A DNA stretch of 64,000 nt from Anaerolineae bacterium (GCA_017303635.1 JAFLCG010000011.1:177802-241801), one strand, 5' to 3'. Counted from the first letter of the stretch, positions 22,281 through 31,797 are shown. Numbers and translations: made by a program. The notes: generated by a model not told the origin, from the sequence alone.

Positions 22281-25070
22281 ATGGCCACTGCAACCAAAGT
22301 TCCTACCAGTCCACGCCGCAAGGCGAATCCGCATGAATCAAATGGAAGTAATGGAAAGAGATGGGTTTATCGCTTCAATGAAGCTGATACCGTTCAGGAG
22401 ATGCTGGGCGGCTCATGGGATAAAGTCCGGGCCTTACTCGGTGGTAAAGGATCCGGTCTGGCGGATATGACCCGCACCGGTTTGCCGGTCCCGCCTGGTT
22501 TCTCTGTCACGACTGAGGCTTGCAATGCCTACCTTGCCGGGGGCAACGCCTTCCCTGGGGGTATGTGGGAGCAGGTGCTCGAGTCATTGGCCTGGGTCGA
22601 AGAACAGACCGGTAAGAAACTCGGCGACCGCAGCAAACCCTTGCTGGTTTCCATCCGTTCCGGTGCCAAGTTCTCCATGCCCGGTATGATGGATACCGTC
22701 CTCAACCTCGGCCTCAACGACAGCGTGGCCGAGGGCATGATCGAACTAACCAATGATCCGCGTTTTGTCTATGACTCCTACCGCCGCTTGATCCAGATGT
22801 TCGGCTCTGTGGTGATGGGTATTGATGATGAACCGTTCGAAGATTTCTTGACGGAAACCAAGCGCAGCCGCGGTGTGAAGCTTGATGTCGAACTGACCGC
22901 CGAGGACTGGAAGGTCGTTACCGAACGCTTCAAGAAGATCTATCGCACCTCCGTTGATGATGACTTCCCGCAAGACCCCTTCACCCAGCTTGCTCTGGCG
23001 ATTGAAGCTGTCTTTAAATCATGGAATGGTCGTCGTGCGGTCGATTACCGCAATGCGGCGCATATCCCCCACGACCTCGGAACAGCGGTCAACGTTCAGA
23101 CCATGGTCTTCGGTAACATGGGGCAGGACTCGGGCACCGGCGTTGCATTCACCCGTAACCCCTCCACCGGCGAGAAGAAGCTCTTCGGTGACTATCTGAT
23201 GAATGCCCAGGGCGAAGATGTGGTCGCCGGTATCCGTAACCCGATGCCTATCGCCACCCTCGCCCAGGAAAACCAGGCCATCTTCGACCAATTCAATAGC
23301 GTGGTACAGCTTCTTGAAAAGCACTACCGCGAAATGCAGGATGTCGAGTTCACCATCGAGCAGGGTAAGCTGTGGATGCTCCAAACCCGCGATGGCAAAC
23401 GGACGGCTCGCGCCCAGGTGCGTATTGCCGTCGAGATGGTCGATGAAGGGCTCATCACCAAGCAGGAAGCCGTCCTGCGTGTTTCGCCGGATCAGGTCTC
23501 GCAGCTCCTTCATCCCCAGTTTGAGATCGAAGCCAAAGCGACCGCCATGCAGGAAGGCCGGCAGGTAGCCAAGGGTGTTAATGCGTCGCCCGGTGCTGCA
23601 GTAGGTATCGCTGCCTTCGATGCCGATGTGGCGGAGAAGTGGGGCAAGGCCGGTAAGTCGGTCATCATGGTTCGCCCTGAAACCAAACCGGATGACGTCC
23701 ATGGCATGTTAGCCTCCAAAGGTATTTTGACCAGCCACGGCGGCGCGACCAGCCATGCGGCGGTAGTCGCCCGTCAGTTCGGTGTGCCCTGTGTCTGCGG
23801 TGCCGAAGCCCTCGATATTGATCTCCGCGCCCGTACCTTCCGCGTGGGCAATACCGTTGTCCACGAAGGGGATACCATCTCGATTGATGGGGGTGTGGGT
23901 GAAGTCTTTGTCGGTGAAATCAAGCGCGTTGACCCGGATTTCGCACGCGAAACCTACCTGCGGAAGCTGTTGAATTGGGCCGATGAATTCCGCCGTCTGG
24001 GGATTTACGCCAATGCGGACTACCCTGCGGATGCTCGCCGTGCCCGTGACTACGGTGCCGGTGGTGTAGGCCTCTGCCGTACCGAGCATATGTTCTTCCA
24101 GGAAGAGCGTCTGCCCATCGTACAGGCCATGATTCTCTCTGAACCCAATAGTGATGCCGAAGCCCGTGAACTGACTAAACTCCAGAAGTTCCAGCATGAC
24201 GACTTCTATGGCATCTTCAAAGCCATGGATGGGCAGCCGGTGATCATCCGTCTGCTGGACCCACCGCTGCATGAATTCATGCCCGATCACGAACATCTGG
24301 CGCTGCGTGCTGCTGGCTTGCGACTAGTTGGGGACCGCCCGAACGAACTCACCCGCATCGAAGAACTGATGGTAGCGGTTGAAGGCTTGCGGGAATTCAA
24401 CCCCATGCTCGGTCTGCGTGGCACCCGTCTGGGCATTATGCGCCCTGAATTGAGCAAGATGCAGGTGCGCGCCCTCTTTGAAGCGGCTTGCCAGCTCGTC
24501 AAGGAAGGTGTCAAGGTCTACCCGGAAATCATGGTCGCCGTGACCAATCACGCCAATGAAGTGAAATTCATGCGTGACTTGATCGTCGGTGTCGCTGCCG
24601 AAGTCATGGAAGACATGGGCGTGACCCTCGAATACAAAGTCGGTAGCATGATTGAACTGCCTCGTGCAGCGATCACGGCAGATCAACTGGCTCAGTACTC
24701 CGAGTTCTTCTCGTTCGGGACCAACGACCTGACCCAGACGACTTTTGGTATCAGCCGTGACGATGCCGAAGGCAAGTTCCTGCTCCACTATGTCGAACAT
24801 GGTCTATTGCCGGAAAATCCCTTCCAGGTCATTGACGAAGACGGCGTCGGTTATCTGATTAAGCTGGCGGTAGATCGTGGTCGTCAGACCCGTCCTGAAA
24901 TTGAGGTCGGCATCTGCGGTGAGCATGGTGGCGATCCCAAGAGTATCCACTTCTGCCATCGCGCTGGTCTGGACTACGTAAGCTGCTCTCCGTTCCGGGT
25001 GCCAGTAGCTCGCTTGGCTGCTGCCCACATCGCCCTGAAGGAAAAAGGCTTCAAGGCCAAAGAAGACTAG
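22281..25070 (+). CDS. ppdK: Pyruvate, phosphate dikinase
   Basis: 929 residues, the normal family length plus a short N-terminal extension (about 25 residues, basic). Order: N-terminal ATP-grasp domain (GGKGSGLADMTRTGLPVPPGF), mobile phospho-His domain (LTSHGGATSHAAV, catalytic His near 490) and C-terminal PEP/pyruvate barrel with the catalytic Cys in GICGEHGG (near 878). It interconverts pyruvate + ATP + Pi with PEP + AMP + PPi, serving gluconeogenesis or PPi-saving glycolysis. It has its own leader and a strong terminator, so it is probably a single-gene unit. It stands next to the hydrogenase and opposite the 2-oxoacid oxidoreductase, all acting around pyruvate and reductant. Confidence 0.98.
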   Translation: MATATKVPTSPRRKANPHESNGSNGKRWVYRFNEADTVQEMLGGSWDKVRALLGGKGSGLADMTRTGLPVPPGFSVTTEACNAYLAGGNAFPGGMWEQVLESLAWVEEQTGKKLGDRSKPLLVSIRSGAKFSMPGMMDTVLNLGLNDSVAEGMIELTNDPRFVYDSYRRLIQMFGSVVMGIDDEPFEDFLTETKRSRGVKLDVELTAEDWKVVTERFKKIYRTSVDDDFPQDPFTQLALAIEAVFKSWNGRRAVDYRNAAHIPHDLGTAVNVQTMVFGNMGQDSGTGVAFTRNPSTGEKKLFGDYLMNAQGEDVVAGIRNPMPIATLAQENQAIFDQFNSVVQLLEKHYREMQDVEFTIEQGKLWMLQTRDGKRTARAQVRIAVEMVDEGLITKQEAVLRVSPDQVSQLLHPQFEIEAKATAMQEGRQVAKGVNASPGAAVGIAAFDADVAEKWGKAGKSVIMVRPETKPDDVHGMLASKGILTSHGGATSHAAVVARQFGVPCVCGAEALDIDLRARTFRVGNTVVHEGDTISIDGGVGEVFVGEIKRVDPDFARETYLRKLLNWADEFRRLGIYANADYPADARRARDYGAGGVGLCRTEHMFFQEERLPIVQAMILSEPNSDAEARELTKLQKFQHDDFYGIFKAMDGQPVIIRLLDPPLHEFMPDHEHLALRAAGLRLVGDRPNELTRIEELMVAVEGLREFNPMLGLRGTRLGIMRPELSKMQVRALFEAACQLVKEGVKVYPEIMVAVTNHANEVKFMRDLIVGVAAEVMEDMGVTLEYKVGSMIELPRAAITADQLAQYSEFFSFGTNDLTQTTFGISRDDAEGKFLLHYVEHGLLPENPFQVIDEDGVGYLIKLAVDRGRQTRPEIEVGICGEHGGDPKSIHFCHRAGLDYVSCSPFRVPVARLAAAHIALKEKGFKAKED

Positions 25071-25080
25071 ATCGCTCAAT

Positions 25081-25121
25081 AATCAAAACGGCCCATCCAT
25101 TTTGGACGGGCCGTTTTGATT
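25081..25121. terminator. Bidirectional terminator between ppdK and the 2-oxoacid oxidoreductase operon
   Basis: Stem CAAAACGGCCC / GGGCCGTTTTG with an inner TCC/GGA pairing and T runs on both strands. It can serve ppdK (plus) and the convergent operon (minus). Confidence 0.92.
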
Positions 25122-25175
25122 CATACGTTTAGGACTGCCGCATGTCGATCTTTGTTGGGACGTGCGTTTGTGAGC

Positions 25176-25754
25176 TTAGCTAGTTCTTGAACTGATGAAA
25201 CTCTCCGCGAAGGCCGCACCCATATCCAGTGCCCGACAGTTGATCGCCAGCATATCCGGGGATTTAGCCAGATGGTGAGAATCGAGCGTATGCTTGATGC
25301 GATCCGCTGTCATGAATGGGCGCACCGCTAGCGCTGCCCCCACCAGGACCATATTGAGTGCCCGACTGTCACCCGCTACTTCTGCCAGTTTGAGTCCCGG
25401 AACATCCAGCGTGAGGATGTCATCCCGTGTTTGGGCTTCGTTGATGAGTGAAGCGTTGTAAATCAGTGCCCCACCTGCGGCTACGGTCGGCGCAAATCGG
25501 CTGTACGATGGCCCATTCAGAAGGATGGCAAGTGTGGGTTGAGTGACGACCGGTGACCCGATATGTTGGTCACTCACGACCACCATACAGTAAGCGGTAC
25601 CACCCCGCATCTCTGGCCCATAGGAAGGCATCCAGGTGACCTGATAGCCTGTGTCCATCGCCGCATACGCCAGTGCTTGTCCTGCGAACAGAACACCTTG
25701 CCCACCAAATCCCGCCACAATGACTGATTCTTGCATGGTGTTTGATCCTGTCAC
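25176..25754 (-). CDS. 2-oxoacid:ferredoxin oxidoreductase gamma subunit (KorC/PorC family)
   Basis: 192 residues. It starts with the family motif GFGGQGVLFAGQALAYAA and has MPSYGPEMRGGTAYC, typical of the gamma chain. This subunit helps assemble the alpha/TPP dimer and bind CoA. Last gene of a four-gene operon; its start overlaps the TPP-subunit stop (ATGA). Substrate (2-oxoglutarate, branched-chain 2-oxoacids or pyruvate) cannot be decided from this chain. Confidence 0.93.
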   Translation of the reverse strand: MTGSNTMQESVIVAGFGGQGVLFAGQALAYAAMDTGYQVTWMPSYGPEMRGGTAYCMVVVSDQHIGSPVVTQPTLAILLNGPSYSRFAPTVAAGGALIYNASLINEAQTRDDILTLDVPGLKLAEVAGDSRALNMVLVGAALAVRPFMTADRIKHTLDSHHLAKSPDMLAINCRALDMGAAFAESFISSRTS

Positions 25755-26539
25755 AATTGCTTGGCTGCCTCTACGATCTTGTAGTCCCCAACGGGATAGA
25801 TCGGCAGCATATTGGTCTTGATCCAGTCGAGTGCCTGTGGCGGGGTCATGCCCCAGTTCGTTGGACAGCTCGAAAGAAGTTCCACCAGGCTAAACCCTAG
25901 CCCGGCCATCTGGACCTTCAGCGCGGTCACGATCGCTTTCTTGGCTTTGCGGATGTTGGCTGCATCGTGTAGTGATCGCCTCACCACATACGCGCTTCCC
26001 GGTAGCCCGGCCAGCAGTTCGCTAATGTGCAGCGGTTGACCGGGTATCGGGATAGCTCGACCTGCTGGCGACGAAGTGGTTTTCTGACCGGCTAGGGTAG
26101 TCGGGGCCATCTGCCCGCCCGTCATCCCATAAATGGCATTGTTGACGAAGATGATGGTGATCGGCTCTGCGCGGGAGGCTGCATGGATAGCTTCACCAAT
26201 CCCGATCGAGGCCAGGTCGCCGTCTCCCTGATACGTCATGACGATCTGATCTGGTTGGCATCGTTTGATGCCAGTGGCCATGGCTGGCGCGCGACCATGC
26301 GGGGCCTCACAGCCATCCATGTTGAAGTATTCGTATGAAAAAACAGCACAACCCACTGGCGCAACCAGAATCGCGCGTTCTCGTAGTCCCAGTTCATCAA
26401 TGGCCTCGGCGATCAATCGATGGGCGATCCCGTGAGTGCAGCCGGGGCAGTACGTGGTGTGGACATCGGCCAGCGCCAACGGATGCTGGTAAACAGGCTC
26501 CATGGCCGGTGGAACCATTGGTATGGGCGACATGCTCAA
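25751..26539 (-). CDS. 2-oxoacid:ferredoxin oxidoreductase TPP-binding beta subunit (KorB family)
   Basis: 262 residues. CPGCTHG near the start and the TPP/Mg motif GDGDLASIGIGE, followed by NAIYGMTGGQMAPTT, identify the thiamine diphosphate subunit. Oxidative decarboxylation of a 2-oxoacid to acyl-CoA happens here, reducing the ferredoxin-type subunit. One nt after the alpha-subunit stop. The short length without its own Fe-S domain is normal for the KorB/VorA type. Confidence 0.95.
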   Translation of the reverse strand: MSMSPIPMVPPAMEPVYQHPLALADVHTTYCPGCTHGIAHRLIAEAIDELGLRERAILVAPVGCAVFSYEYFNMDGCEAPHGRAPAMATGIKRCQPDQIVMTYQGDGDLASIGIGEAIHAASRAEPITIIFVNNAIYGMTGGQMAPTTLAGQKTTSSPAGRAIPIPGQPLHISELLAGLPGSAYVVRRSLHDAANIRKAKKAIVTALKVQMAGLGFSLVELLSSCPTNWGMTPPQALDWIKTNMLPIYPVGDYKIVEAAKQL

Positions 26540-26540
26540 T

Positions 26541-27635
26541 TTACCCCTTTACCTTTCCAACGACCGGGGCCGATTCGGCCACGAACTCGCTATAGGCTGA
26601 CTTTAATGCGCTCAGGACATCTTCAGTAGTTGGCACCATCCCTCCCATCCGTCCGTAGAAGGCGACGGGGAGATCATGTCCGGCGGCCAGTCGTACATCT
26701 TCCAGCATTTGCCCGGCATTCATCTCCACTACCAGGCATCCCTCAACTTGCGCCAGGAGTTGGCTCAGGCGGATGTCGGGGAAGGGGTAGAGGCTGATAG
26801 GCCGGAACAACCCGGCTCGCAGTCCTTGCGCGCGGGCTGCTTCGACCGCTGAATAGGCGATCCGTCCGGCGCTCCCATAACCGATGACCAGGAAATCCGC
26901 ATCTTCAGTGAAGTGTTCGACCGACCGTTGCTCGCTTTCACGGATCTGTGCCAGCCGCGCCTGAATCTTGCGGTTGTGGGCTTCGCCATCTTCCGGTTTG
27001 AGATACAGCGATGCAATCCGGCGTGCGGGGCGGTCTTTTGCGCCCGTTAGAGCGTAATCGGGTTTGCTGCTGGGGAGGGGACGCATAGGCGGTAGCTCGC
27101 ACGGTTCCATCATTTGCCCGATCAGGCCATCTGCTGCCAGGATGACCAGATGCCGATAGTGATCGGCCAGGTCAAACGCCAGCACAGTGAGATCAACCGC
27201 CTCTTGTACCGAACCGGGGGCCAGCACAATCGGATGATAATCGCCGTGACCTGCCGAGCGCGTCACCTGGAAATAGTCCGACTGGGAGGGTTGGATGTTC
27301 CCCAGTCCCGGCCCACCGCGCATGACATCCACGACCACCGCCGGGATGTCCGAACCGGCAATGTAGGATAAACCTTCTTGCATCAGGCTCATGCCCGGTC
27401 CGCTCGATGAAGTCATCGTGCGGGCACCGGCACAGGCCGCGCCATACACCATGTTGATAGCCGCGATTTCGCTCTCAGCCTGTAAAAAAACACGCCCCAG
27501 TTCCGGCATCCGCTGGGCGAGGTATTCCAGCAGTTCGGTCTGGGGCGTAATCGGATAACCGAAGTAAGCTTCAAGTCCTGCTCGCAACGCAGCCTCGGCG
27601 ATGGCGACATTACCTTTCATCAATTGCCGTGCCAT
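26541..27635 (-). CDS. 2-oxoacid:ferredoxin oxidoreductase alpha subunit (KorA/VorB family)
   Basis: 364 residues. The N-terminal pyrimidine-binding domain has GYPITPQTELLEYLA, and later segments include SSSGPGMSLMQEG and GGPGLGNIQPSQSDYF. Domain II at the C-terminus (about 245-350) is the transketolase-C-like part. The sequence style is closest to VorB, the alpha chain of the 2-oxoisovalerate enzyme, but family names overlap and 2-oxoglutarate is possible. Start overlaps the upstream ferredoxin gene by 16 nt. With the ferredoxin, beta and gamma genes it forms a complete four-subunit enzyme. Confidence 0.94.
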   Translation of the reverse strand: MARQLMKGNVAIAEAALRAGLEAYFGYPITPQTELLEYLAQRMPELGRVFLQAESEIAAINMVYGAACAGARTMTSSSGPGMSLMQEGLSYIAGSDIPAVVVDVMRGGPGLGNIQPSQSDYFQVTRSAGHGDYHPIVLAPGSVQEAVDLTVLAFDLADHYRHLVILAADGLIGQMMEPCELPPMRPLPSSKPDYALTGAKDRPARRIASLYLKPEDGEAHNRKIQARLAQIRESEQRSVEHFTEDADFLVIGYGSAGRIAYSAVEAARAQGLRAGLFRPISLYPFPDIRLSQLLAQVEGCLVVEMNAGQMLEDVRLAAGHDLPVAFYGRMGGMVPTTEDVLSALKSAYSEFVAESAPVVGKVKG

Positions 27636-27883
27636 ACGCCGACCTCCTTTGCGGGGTGCAGCATCGGTTCACGGTAGACGCTGATGCAGGCATCCGGGCA
27701 GAACAGCGCGCAGATGCCGCAGCCAGTACAGTGCTTTTCTTCCTCCTTCAACTGGGCTGGGTGATAACCATGCCCATTGACCTGCTCGGAGTTGATGACA
27801 ATCACCTCTTGTGGGCAGGCGGACACGCAAAGGGTGCAGCCTTTGCAGTGGTCCACATCAATCCGGATCGTCCCTCTGCTCAT
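27620..27883 (-). CDS. Ferredoxin-type delta subunit of the 2-oxoacid oxidoreductase
   Basis: 87 residues with two [4Fe-4S] motifs, CKGCTLCVSACP and CTGCGICALFCPDA. It is the first gene of the operon and overlaps the alpha gene by 16 nt, as in kor/vor DABC clusters. It accepts electrons from the TPP subunit and passes them to free ferredoxin. Confidence 0.95.
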   Translation of the reverse strand: MSRGTIRIDVDHCKGCTLCVSACPQEVIVINSEQVNGHGYHPAQLKEEEKHCTGCGICALFCPDACISVYREPMLHPAKEVGVWHGN

Positions 27884-27928
27884 AATGGTTCTCCACGATC
27901 CTCTGGTCGTTATCTTGCCAACCGTGAT

Positions 27929-27969
27929 GGTAGGGGCGGATTAGGGCGTACTCGCCCGTATATCCGCCC
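27929..27969. repeat. Interspersed palindromic repeat, family B
   Basis: GTAGGGGCGGATTAGGGCG, a short loop, then CGCCCGTATATCCGCCC. The outer GGGCGGAT pairs with ATCCGCCC and the inner GGGCG with CGCCC. Lies 45 nt upstream of the operon start. Confidence 0.85.
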
Positions 27970-28139
27970 ACTGACTAGGATCTCCTCAAGGACGCTTGGC
28001 GAGATATGATGTTAATTACGTCCAGCATAAACAGAATAATCCTGCTTTTCGCAGGCCGAAGATCACCTTTTGACCAGTGTCATGTCACCACTTTGCACAA
28101 GTTGAATTGTGCTATATGTACATATGGGTAGGGGTGAGG

Positions 28140-28181
28140 TGTAGGGGCGGACTAAGGGCTTCGTGGCCCGCATGTCCGCCC
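28140..28181. repeat. Interspersed palindromic repeat, family B (variant)
   Basis: GTAGGGGCGGACTAAGGGC with a GGCCCGCATGTCCGCCC right arm. It lies 8 nt past the 3' end of the PfkB gene, where the hairpin could act as an end-of-transcript structure. Confidence 0.8.
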
Positions 28182-28189
28182 GCTATGAC

Positions 28190-29119
28190 TCATTGTGCCA
28201 ATTGTGCCAGCGCCTGCTCAACCGTTGCCTGAGCGCCTGTGCCACCGCGCCCCTGTGTGGAGAGTGCCCCGCACACGCACGCAAATTGCAGCGTTCGGCT
28301 CAACTCCCATCCTGCCAGATACCCGTAGATGAATCCGGCATCGAAGCTGTCCCCTGCGCCGGTCGTATCAATGACTTGAACCGGGATGCTGCTGGCCTGA
28401 TAACGGGCCAGGCACTGACGTGCGGTTGCGCCTGCTGCCCCCTGTTTGACTGCCACCAGGGGCACCCGCTGGCTCAGGCTGTCGAGCGCTGCCTCGACCG
28501 AGTCGTGCCGAGTGATCCGGCACACCTCGGTTTCATTCGGCAGGAACACATCAACCTCGTTAAGTGCCTGGGCTAATCCGGCATTCCATTGCTCGGATGG
28601 ATCATAGTTCGTATCCAGCGAGATCGTCATCCCGGCGGCATGAGCGTCTTGGAATAATTTGGGTACATCTGGTCGGAGCGAGTCCAGCATGAAGTAGCTC
28701 GCCAGATGCAGGTGTCGGGCGCGGCTGAACAGCCCTCGGTCAACATCTGCATAGCGCAGCAGCGGGATCGTGCCGGGATACGTCAGCATCGCCCGATCTG
28801 TTCCCCGTGAGAGGTGCACGGTCAGCCCGGTCTTGACCACAGGATTAATGAGCACGCCCTGGGCATCAATGCCTCGTCCCTCAAGTTCGCGCAGCATGTA
28901 CCGTCCGAACTCATCCGCGCCACAGGTGCCGATGAATGCGGTTCGCAGGCCCAGTTGGGCTGCCCCACATGCGAAGATCGCTGCCGAACTCCCGATGGTC
29001 AGCGTAGCGTCGTCGACCAGCTTCTCCACCTGACCAAACACAGGTGTCACATCCCCGGTCAGGATCAGATCAGCATTTAATTCACCGATGACAAGGACAT
29101 CAAACTCGCGTTCAGTCAT
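28190..29119 (-). CDS. PfkB-family sugar kinase
   Basis: 309 residues, full-length ribokinase fold. Catalytic signature DTTGAGDSFDAGFIYG near 252-267; substrate-side glycine motif near the N-terminus (TIGSSAAIFACGAAQLG). Overlaps the GH4 glycosidase gene by 4 nt (ATGA) and ends the sugar locus, so it probably phosphorylates the sugar released by the glycosidases or a derivative such as tagatose-6-phosphate in an aminosugar route. The exact sugar is inference. Confidence 0.92.
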   Translation of the reverse strand: MTEREFDVLVIGELNADLILTGDVTPVFGQVEKLVDDATLTIGSSAAIFACGAAQLGLRTAFIGTCGADEFGRYMLRELEGRGIDAQGVLINPVVKTGLTVHLSRGTDRAMLTYPGTIPLLRYADVDRGLFSRARHLHLASYFMLDSLRPDVPKLFQDAHAAGMTISLDTNYDPSEQWNAGLAQALNEVDVFLPNETEVCRITRHDSVEAALDSLSQRVPLVAVKQGAAGATARQCLARYQASSIPVQVIDTTGAGDSFDAGFIYGYLAGWELSRTLQFACVCGALSTQGRGGTGAQATVEQALAQLAQ

Positions 29120-30408
29120 GCCCGCAGCGCCTCTGGTAACGCGGAGCCATGCGCGTCGAGTAGATCATCAACCATCGACCAGATTTGATCCAGCGGCAGC
29201 GATGCGGCGACCAGCGGATCGAGCATCGCTGCCTGGTAGACATAATCCCGTTTGCCTTCCAGGGCCGCCCGCACCGTCAATTCCTGAACGGCCACATGCA
29301 GGCGGGACATCCCTGCCAGTTGCGGGGGAAGCGCCCCAATGCGTGTGGGCTGTACCCCGTTACGGTCGACTAGGCACGGCACTTCCACGCAGCATCCGGT
29401 CGGCAGATTGTCAATTAGATTGTTGTTGCGGACGTTGCCATAGATCACCCGTGGCTGACCTGTCTCCATCGAATGGATGATGAGCGAGGCATACTCGGCG
29501 CTCCGCTCGATCTCAAAGGCTTCGCCTCGTTCTAGTTTTGCCCGGACTTCATCGAACTCCCGCAGATTATCTTCACTGCGGCGGATGTATTCATCAATCG
29601 GCACATGAAACTTCTCGATCTGGCCGGGGTGGGGGATGAAGTGCGCCGAGTATTCGGCATTGTGTTCCGAGGACTCGGTTACAAAGTAGCCCAACCGCCG
29701 GAATAATTCCGCCCGTACCGAGTCTTCTGGGGGGATGCGGCCTTCTTCCAGCGCTTTACGCAGCAGGGGATACACATCTTTCCCTTGATGTTCAAAGCGT
29801 AGGATCCATGCCACATGGTTGATGCCGCCGCCCAGATACGTCACCTCGTCGTAATTCACACCCGCATACTGGGAAATCTGCCAGGTTGTGTATTGGACGC
29901 TGTGGCACAGACCCACAATCGGGATCGGCGATGCCGCGAACCAGCCCCAGCACAGCATCGACATTGGATTGGTGTAATTCAGCATCATCGCCTTCGGGCA
30001 GACAGCTTCCATGTCTTGTGCGATCCCGGTCATGACTGGGATCGTCCGCAGCGCCCGGAAGATTCCCCCGATACTGTGCGAGTCCCCAATCGTTTGTTTG
30101 ACTCCATATTTGCGCGGGATGTCGAAGTCGATCAGCGTGGCCGCGTGACCGCCCACCTGAATCATATTGATGGCGTAATCAGCCCCATCTAAGGCTTTCT
30201 TACGGTCAAGGTGGGCTTCAATAGTTGGCTTGGCCCCCAGCGCTTTGGCTGTCCAGCGGGCCATGGCTTCCGCCGTCTGCAACCGCACCGGATCAATGTC
30301 GTGCAGGCTGATCGTGCAGTCCTGCAACTCTGGGAACGTGAGAATATCCCCCAGCAGATTCTTGGTGAACTCAATACTGCCCGCGCCGATGAACGTGATC
30401 TTAGTCAT
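29116..30408 (-). CDS. Glycoside hydrolase family 4 (alpha-galactosidase/alpha-glucosidase type)
   Basis: 430 residues from ATG 30408 (AAGGAAG ribosome site 8 nt upstream); the frame is open further but without family similarity. GH4 enzymes use NAD and Mn2+ in a redox-elimination mechanism. Seen here: the NAD-binding start FIGAGSIEFTKN, the metal-ligand Cys and His in GLCHSVQYTTWQ and GGINHVAWILRF, and YTNPMSML. The sequence is closest in style to the MelA branch. Cytoplasmic (no signal), so it acts on imported oligosaccharides. Coupled to the kinase gene downstream. Confidence 0.92.
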   Translation of the reverse strand: MTKITFIGAGSIEFTKNLLGDILTFPELQDCTISLHDIDPVRLQTAEAMARWTAKALGAKPTIEAHLDRKKALDGADYAINMIQVGGHAATLIDFDIPRKYGVKQTIGDSHSIGGIFRALRTIPVMTGIAQDMEAVCPKAMMLNYTNPMSMLCWGWFAASPIPIVGLCHSVQYTTWQISQYAGVNYDEVTYLGGGINHVAWILRFEHQGKDVYPLLRKALEEGRIPPEDSVRAELFRRLGYFVTESSEHNAEYSAHFIPHPGQIEKFHVPIDEYIRRSEDNLREFDEVRAKLERGEAFEIERSAEYASLIIHSMETGQPRVIYGNVRNNNLIDNLPTGCCVEVPCLVDRNGVQPTRIGALPPQLAGMSRLHVAVQELTVRAALEGKRDYVYQAAMLDPLVAASLPLDQIWSMVDDLLDAHGSALPEALRA

Positions 30409-30486
30409 GAAATGGCTTCCTTTTGCTTCGCATATTGTCAGGATGCTGTTGATGGCATCCGGTTTTGGATTGAGTTTTGCCGACGG

Positions 30487-30702
30487 TCTTAGTGCTTCAT
30501 CCGGCAAGTAATCTAATCGAAATCAGTGATTCCTGATGAATTTTGACGACCATGTTCGGTAATGTTCTTTATGGCTGGTAGGGGCGGATTAGGGCGTCTG
30601 CGCCCGTATATCCGCCCACTATCCATTACCGATCTTGCCTGTCAAATCTCTTTAGGTGCGCCCGGCTGTGCGCCCGCTTTGATCATTTACCGGATGGAGT
30701 AT
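30487..30702. repeat. Composite repeat: TCCGG-ended element with family A and B palindromes
   Basis: The left end CTTCATCCGGCAAGTAATC pairs with the right end GATCATTTACCGGATGGAG (inverted). Inside are a segment TTTTGACGACCATGTTC (30541-30557) also found at 38094, a family B palindrome (30577-30617) and a family A palindrome (30653-30676). It fills the gap between the GH4 and GH114-like genes. Confidence 0.7.
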
Positions 30703-31632
30703 TTAATCGGGTTCGTGCCCCTCATGAATGAACAGGCGCGATAAACTACGTGACGATACATACGGGATATAACCGCGTGCGGCTGAGCGCGCATACGCAT
30801 CATCAATTTGGTCATCAAAGCGGGTGTAATCCACCGTCAGCACCAGCCGATCCGCTGCGACCCACTCATCCAGCATAGCTTCGCGCTCGGCAGTCCAATC
30901 AGCCGGGGAGGCGACATTATCGGTTGGGTAGCCATAGTACAGGTCTTCCACCAGCACCCCGGTCACCGTCTCCAGATACCCCTCATCGCGGAAGCGCATG
31001 CCAATATCCTCACCGTTAATGGTGAAAATGCCGAAGTTGGGGGAACGCTCGCGGGCGTGATTGGCGATGGCTGTCACAAAATCTGCCATCTCTTGATAGG
31101 CGCTTTCCCGCCCCTGCGACTCGAAATACCACGCCGCATCGACTCGGTCGAGCAGCACGCCGTCAAAACCCTGGTCGATGATCCGGTCGATATACGCATC
31201 CGGTCCGGTCAGGATGATGTCCTGCCAGCCGGGGTGCCAGTACTGTACCCACACATCGTTGGCCCATGTCGCATCGAACTCGACGGCCCATTCCGGCCAG
31301 GTGCCGTCCTCGCGCCGCCACTCCGGTTTCCAGTAGTACTGGAACCGCGCCGCCTGTCCGATGCTCATATACGCCACAATCAGCTTGGAACCTCCCGCGC
31401 TCTGCCGCAGCGCCTCGATCCGCTCCCGGCTGCTTCCGGCGATGGCAATGTCCGAGATAATCAGGTCAAACGCTGTGGCCCCCAGCCGCTCCACATTGCC
31501 CCGCTGCAGTTGGATGATGTAGTCATTCACCAGCGACCAGTCGCGTGCCAGCAATGGATCAGCCTCTTGCGCGTAGCTGGACCAAGCAGCACAAAACAGC
31601 ACGACCAGCAACCAGAGCATTTTACGTCTCAT
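30703..31632 (-). CDS. Secreted GH114-like glycosidase (TM1410/polygalactosaminidase superfamily)
   Basis: 309 residues from ATG 31632, with a GAGGTGG ribosome site 2-3 nt upstream; a start at 31620 is also possible. It has an N-terminal signal peptide (LWLLVVLFCAAWSSYAQ) and a TIM-barrel domain with the family segments DLIISDIAIAG, VAYMSIGQA, YWHPGWQDIIL and GFDGVLLDRVDAAW (the Asp pair is the likely catalytic site). Characterised GH114 enzymes cut alpha-1,4-polygalactosamine. The surrounding locus has a double-SIS aminosugar-type enzyme, which fits that substrate, but TM1410-type proteins are poorly characterised, so the substrate is a hypothesis. Confidence 0.85.
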   Translation of the reverse strand: MRRKMLWLLVVLFCAAWSSYAQEADPLLARDWSLVNDYIIQLQRGNVERLGATAFDLIISDIAIAGSSRERIEALRQSAGGSKLIVAYMSIGQAARFQYYWKPEWRREDGTWPEWAVEFDATWANDVWVQYWHPGWQDIILTGPDAYIDRIIDQGFDGVLLDRVDAAWYFESQGRESAYQEMADFVTAIANHARERSPNFGIFTINGEDIGMRFRDEGYLETVTGVLVEDLYYGYPTDNVASPADWTAEREAMLDEWVAADRLVLTVDYTRFDDQIDDAYARSAARGYIPYVSSRSLSRLFIHEGHEPD

Positions 31633-31797
31633 GACCACCTCGTTCTGGAAAAGGGTTGAAGAGAGCGCTTGCAACCATTTGGACAGCCTGTTGCGTGTTG
31701 ATCGGCGGGTCAGAGCCGACTTGAGTCGGCTTCCCGCCGGAACAGATAGCCTGGGGTTTCAACCCCAGGTGTATGATGTTCGCCTCATCCATCACAC

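Larger units (their letters stand above)
27884..28189. other. Intergenic region upstream of the 2-oxoacid oxidoreductase operon
   Basis: 306 nt that contain two family B repeats (27929-27969 and 28140-28181) and an AT-richer stretch between them (about 27990-28130), where the operon promoter should lie. No clear promoter hexamers were chosen. Confidence 0.5.
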
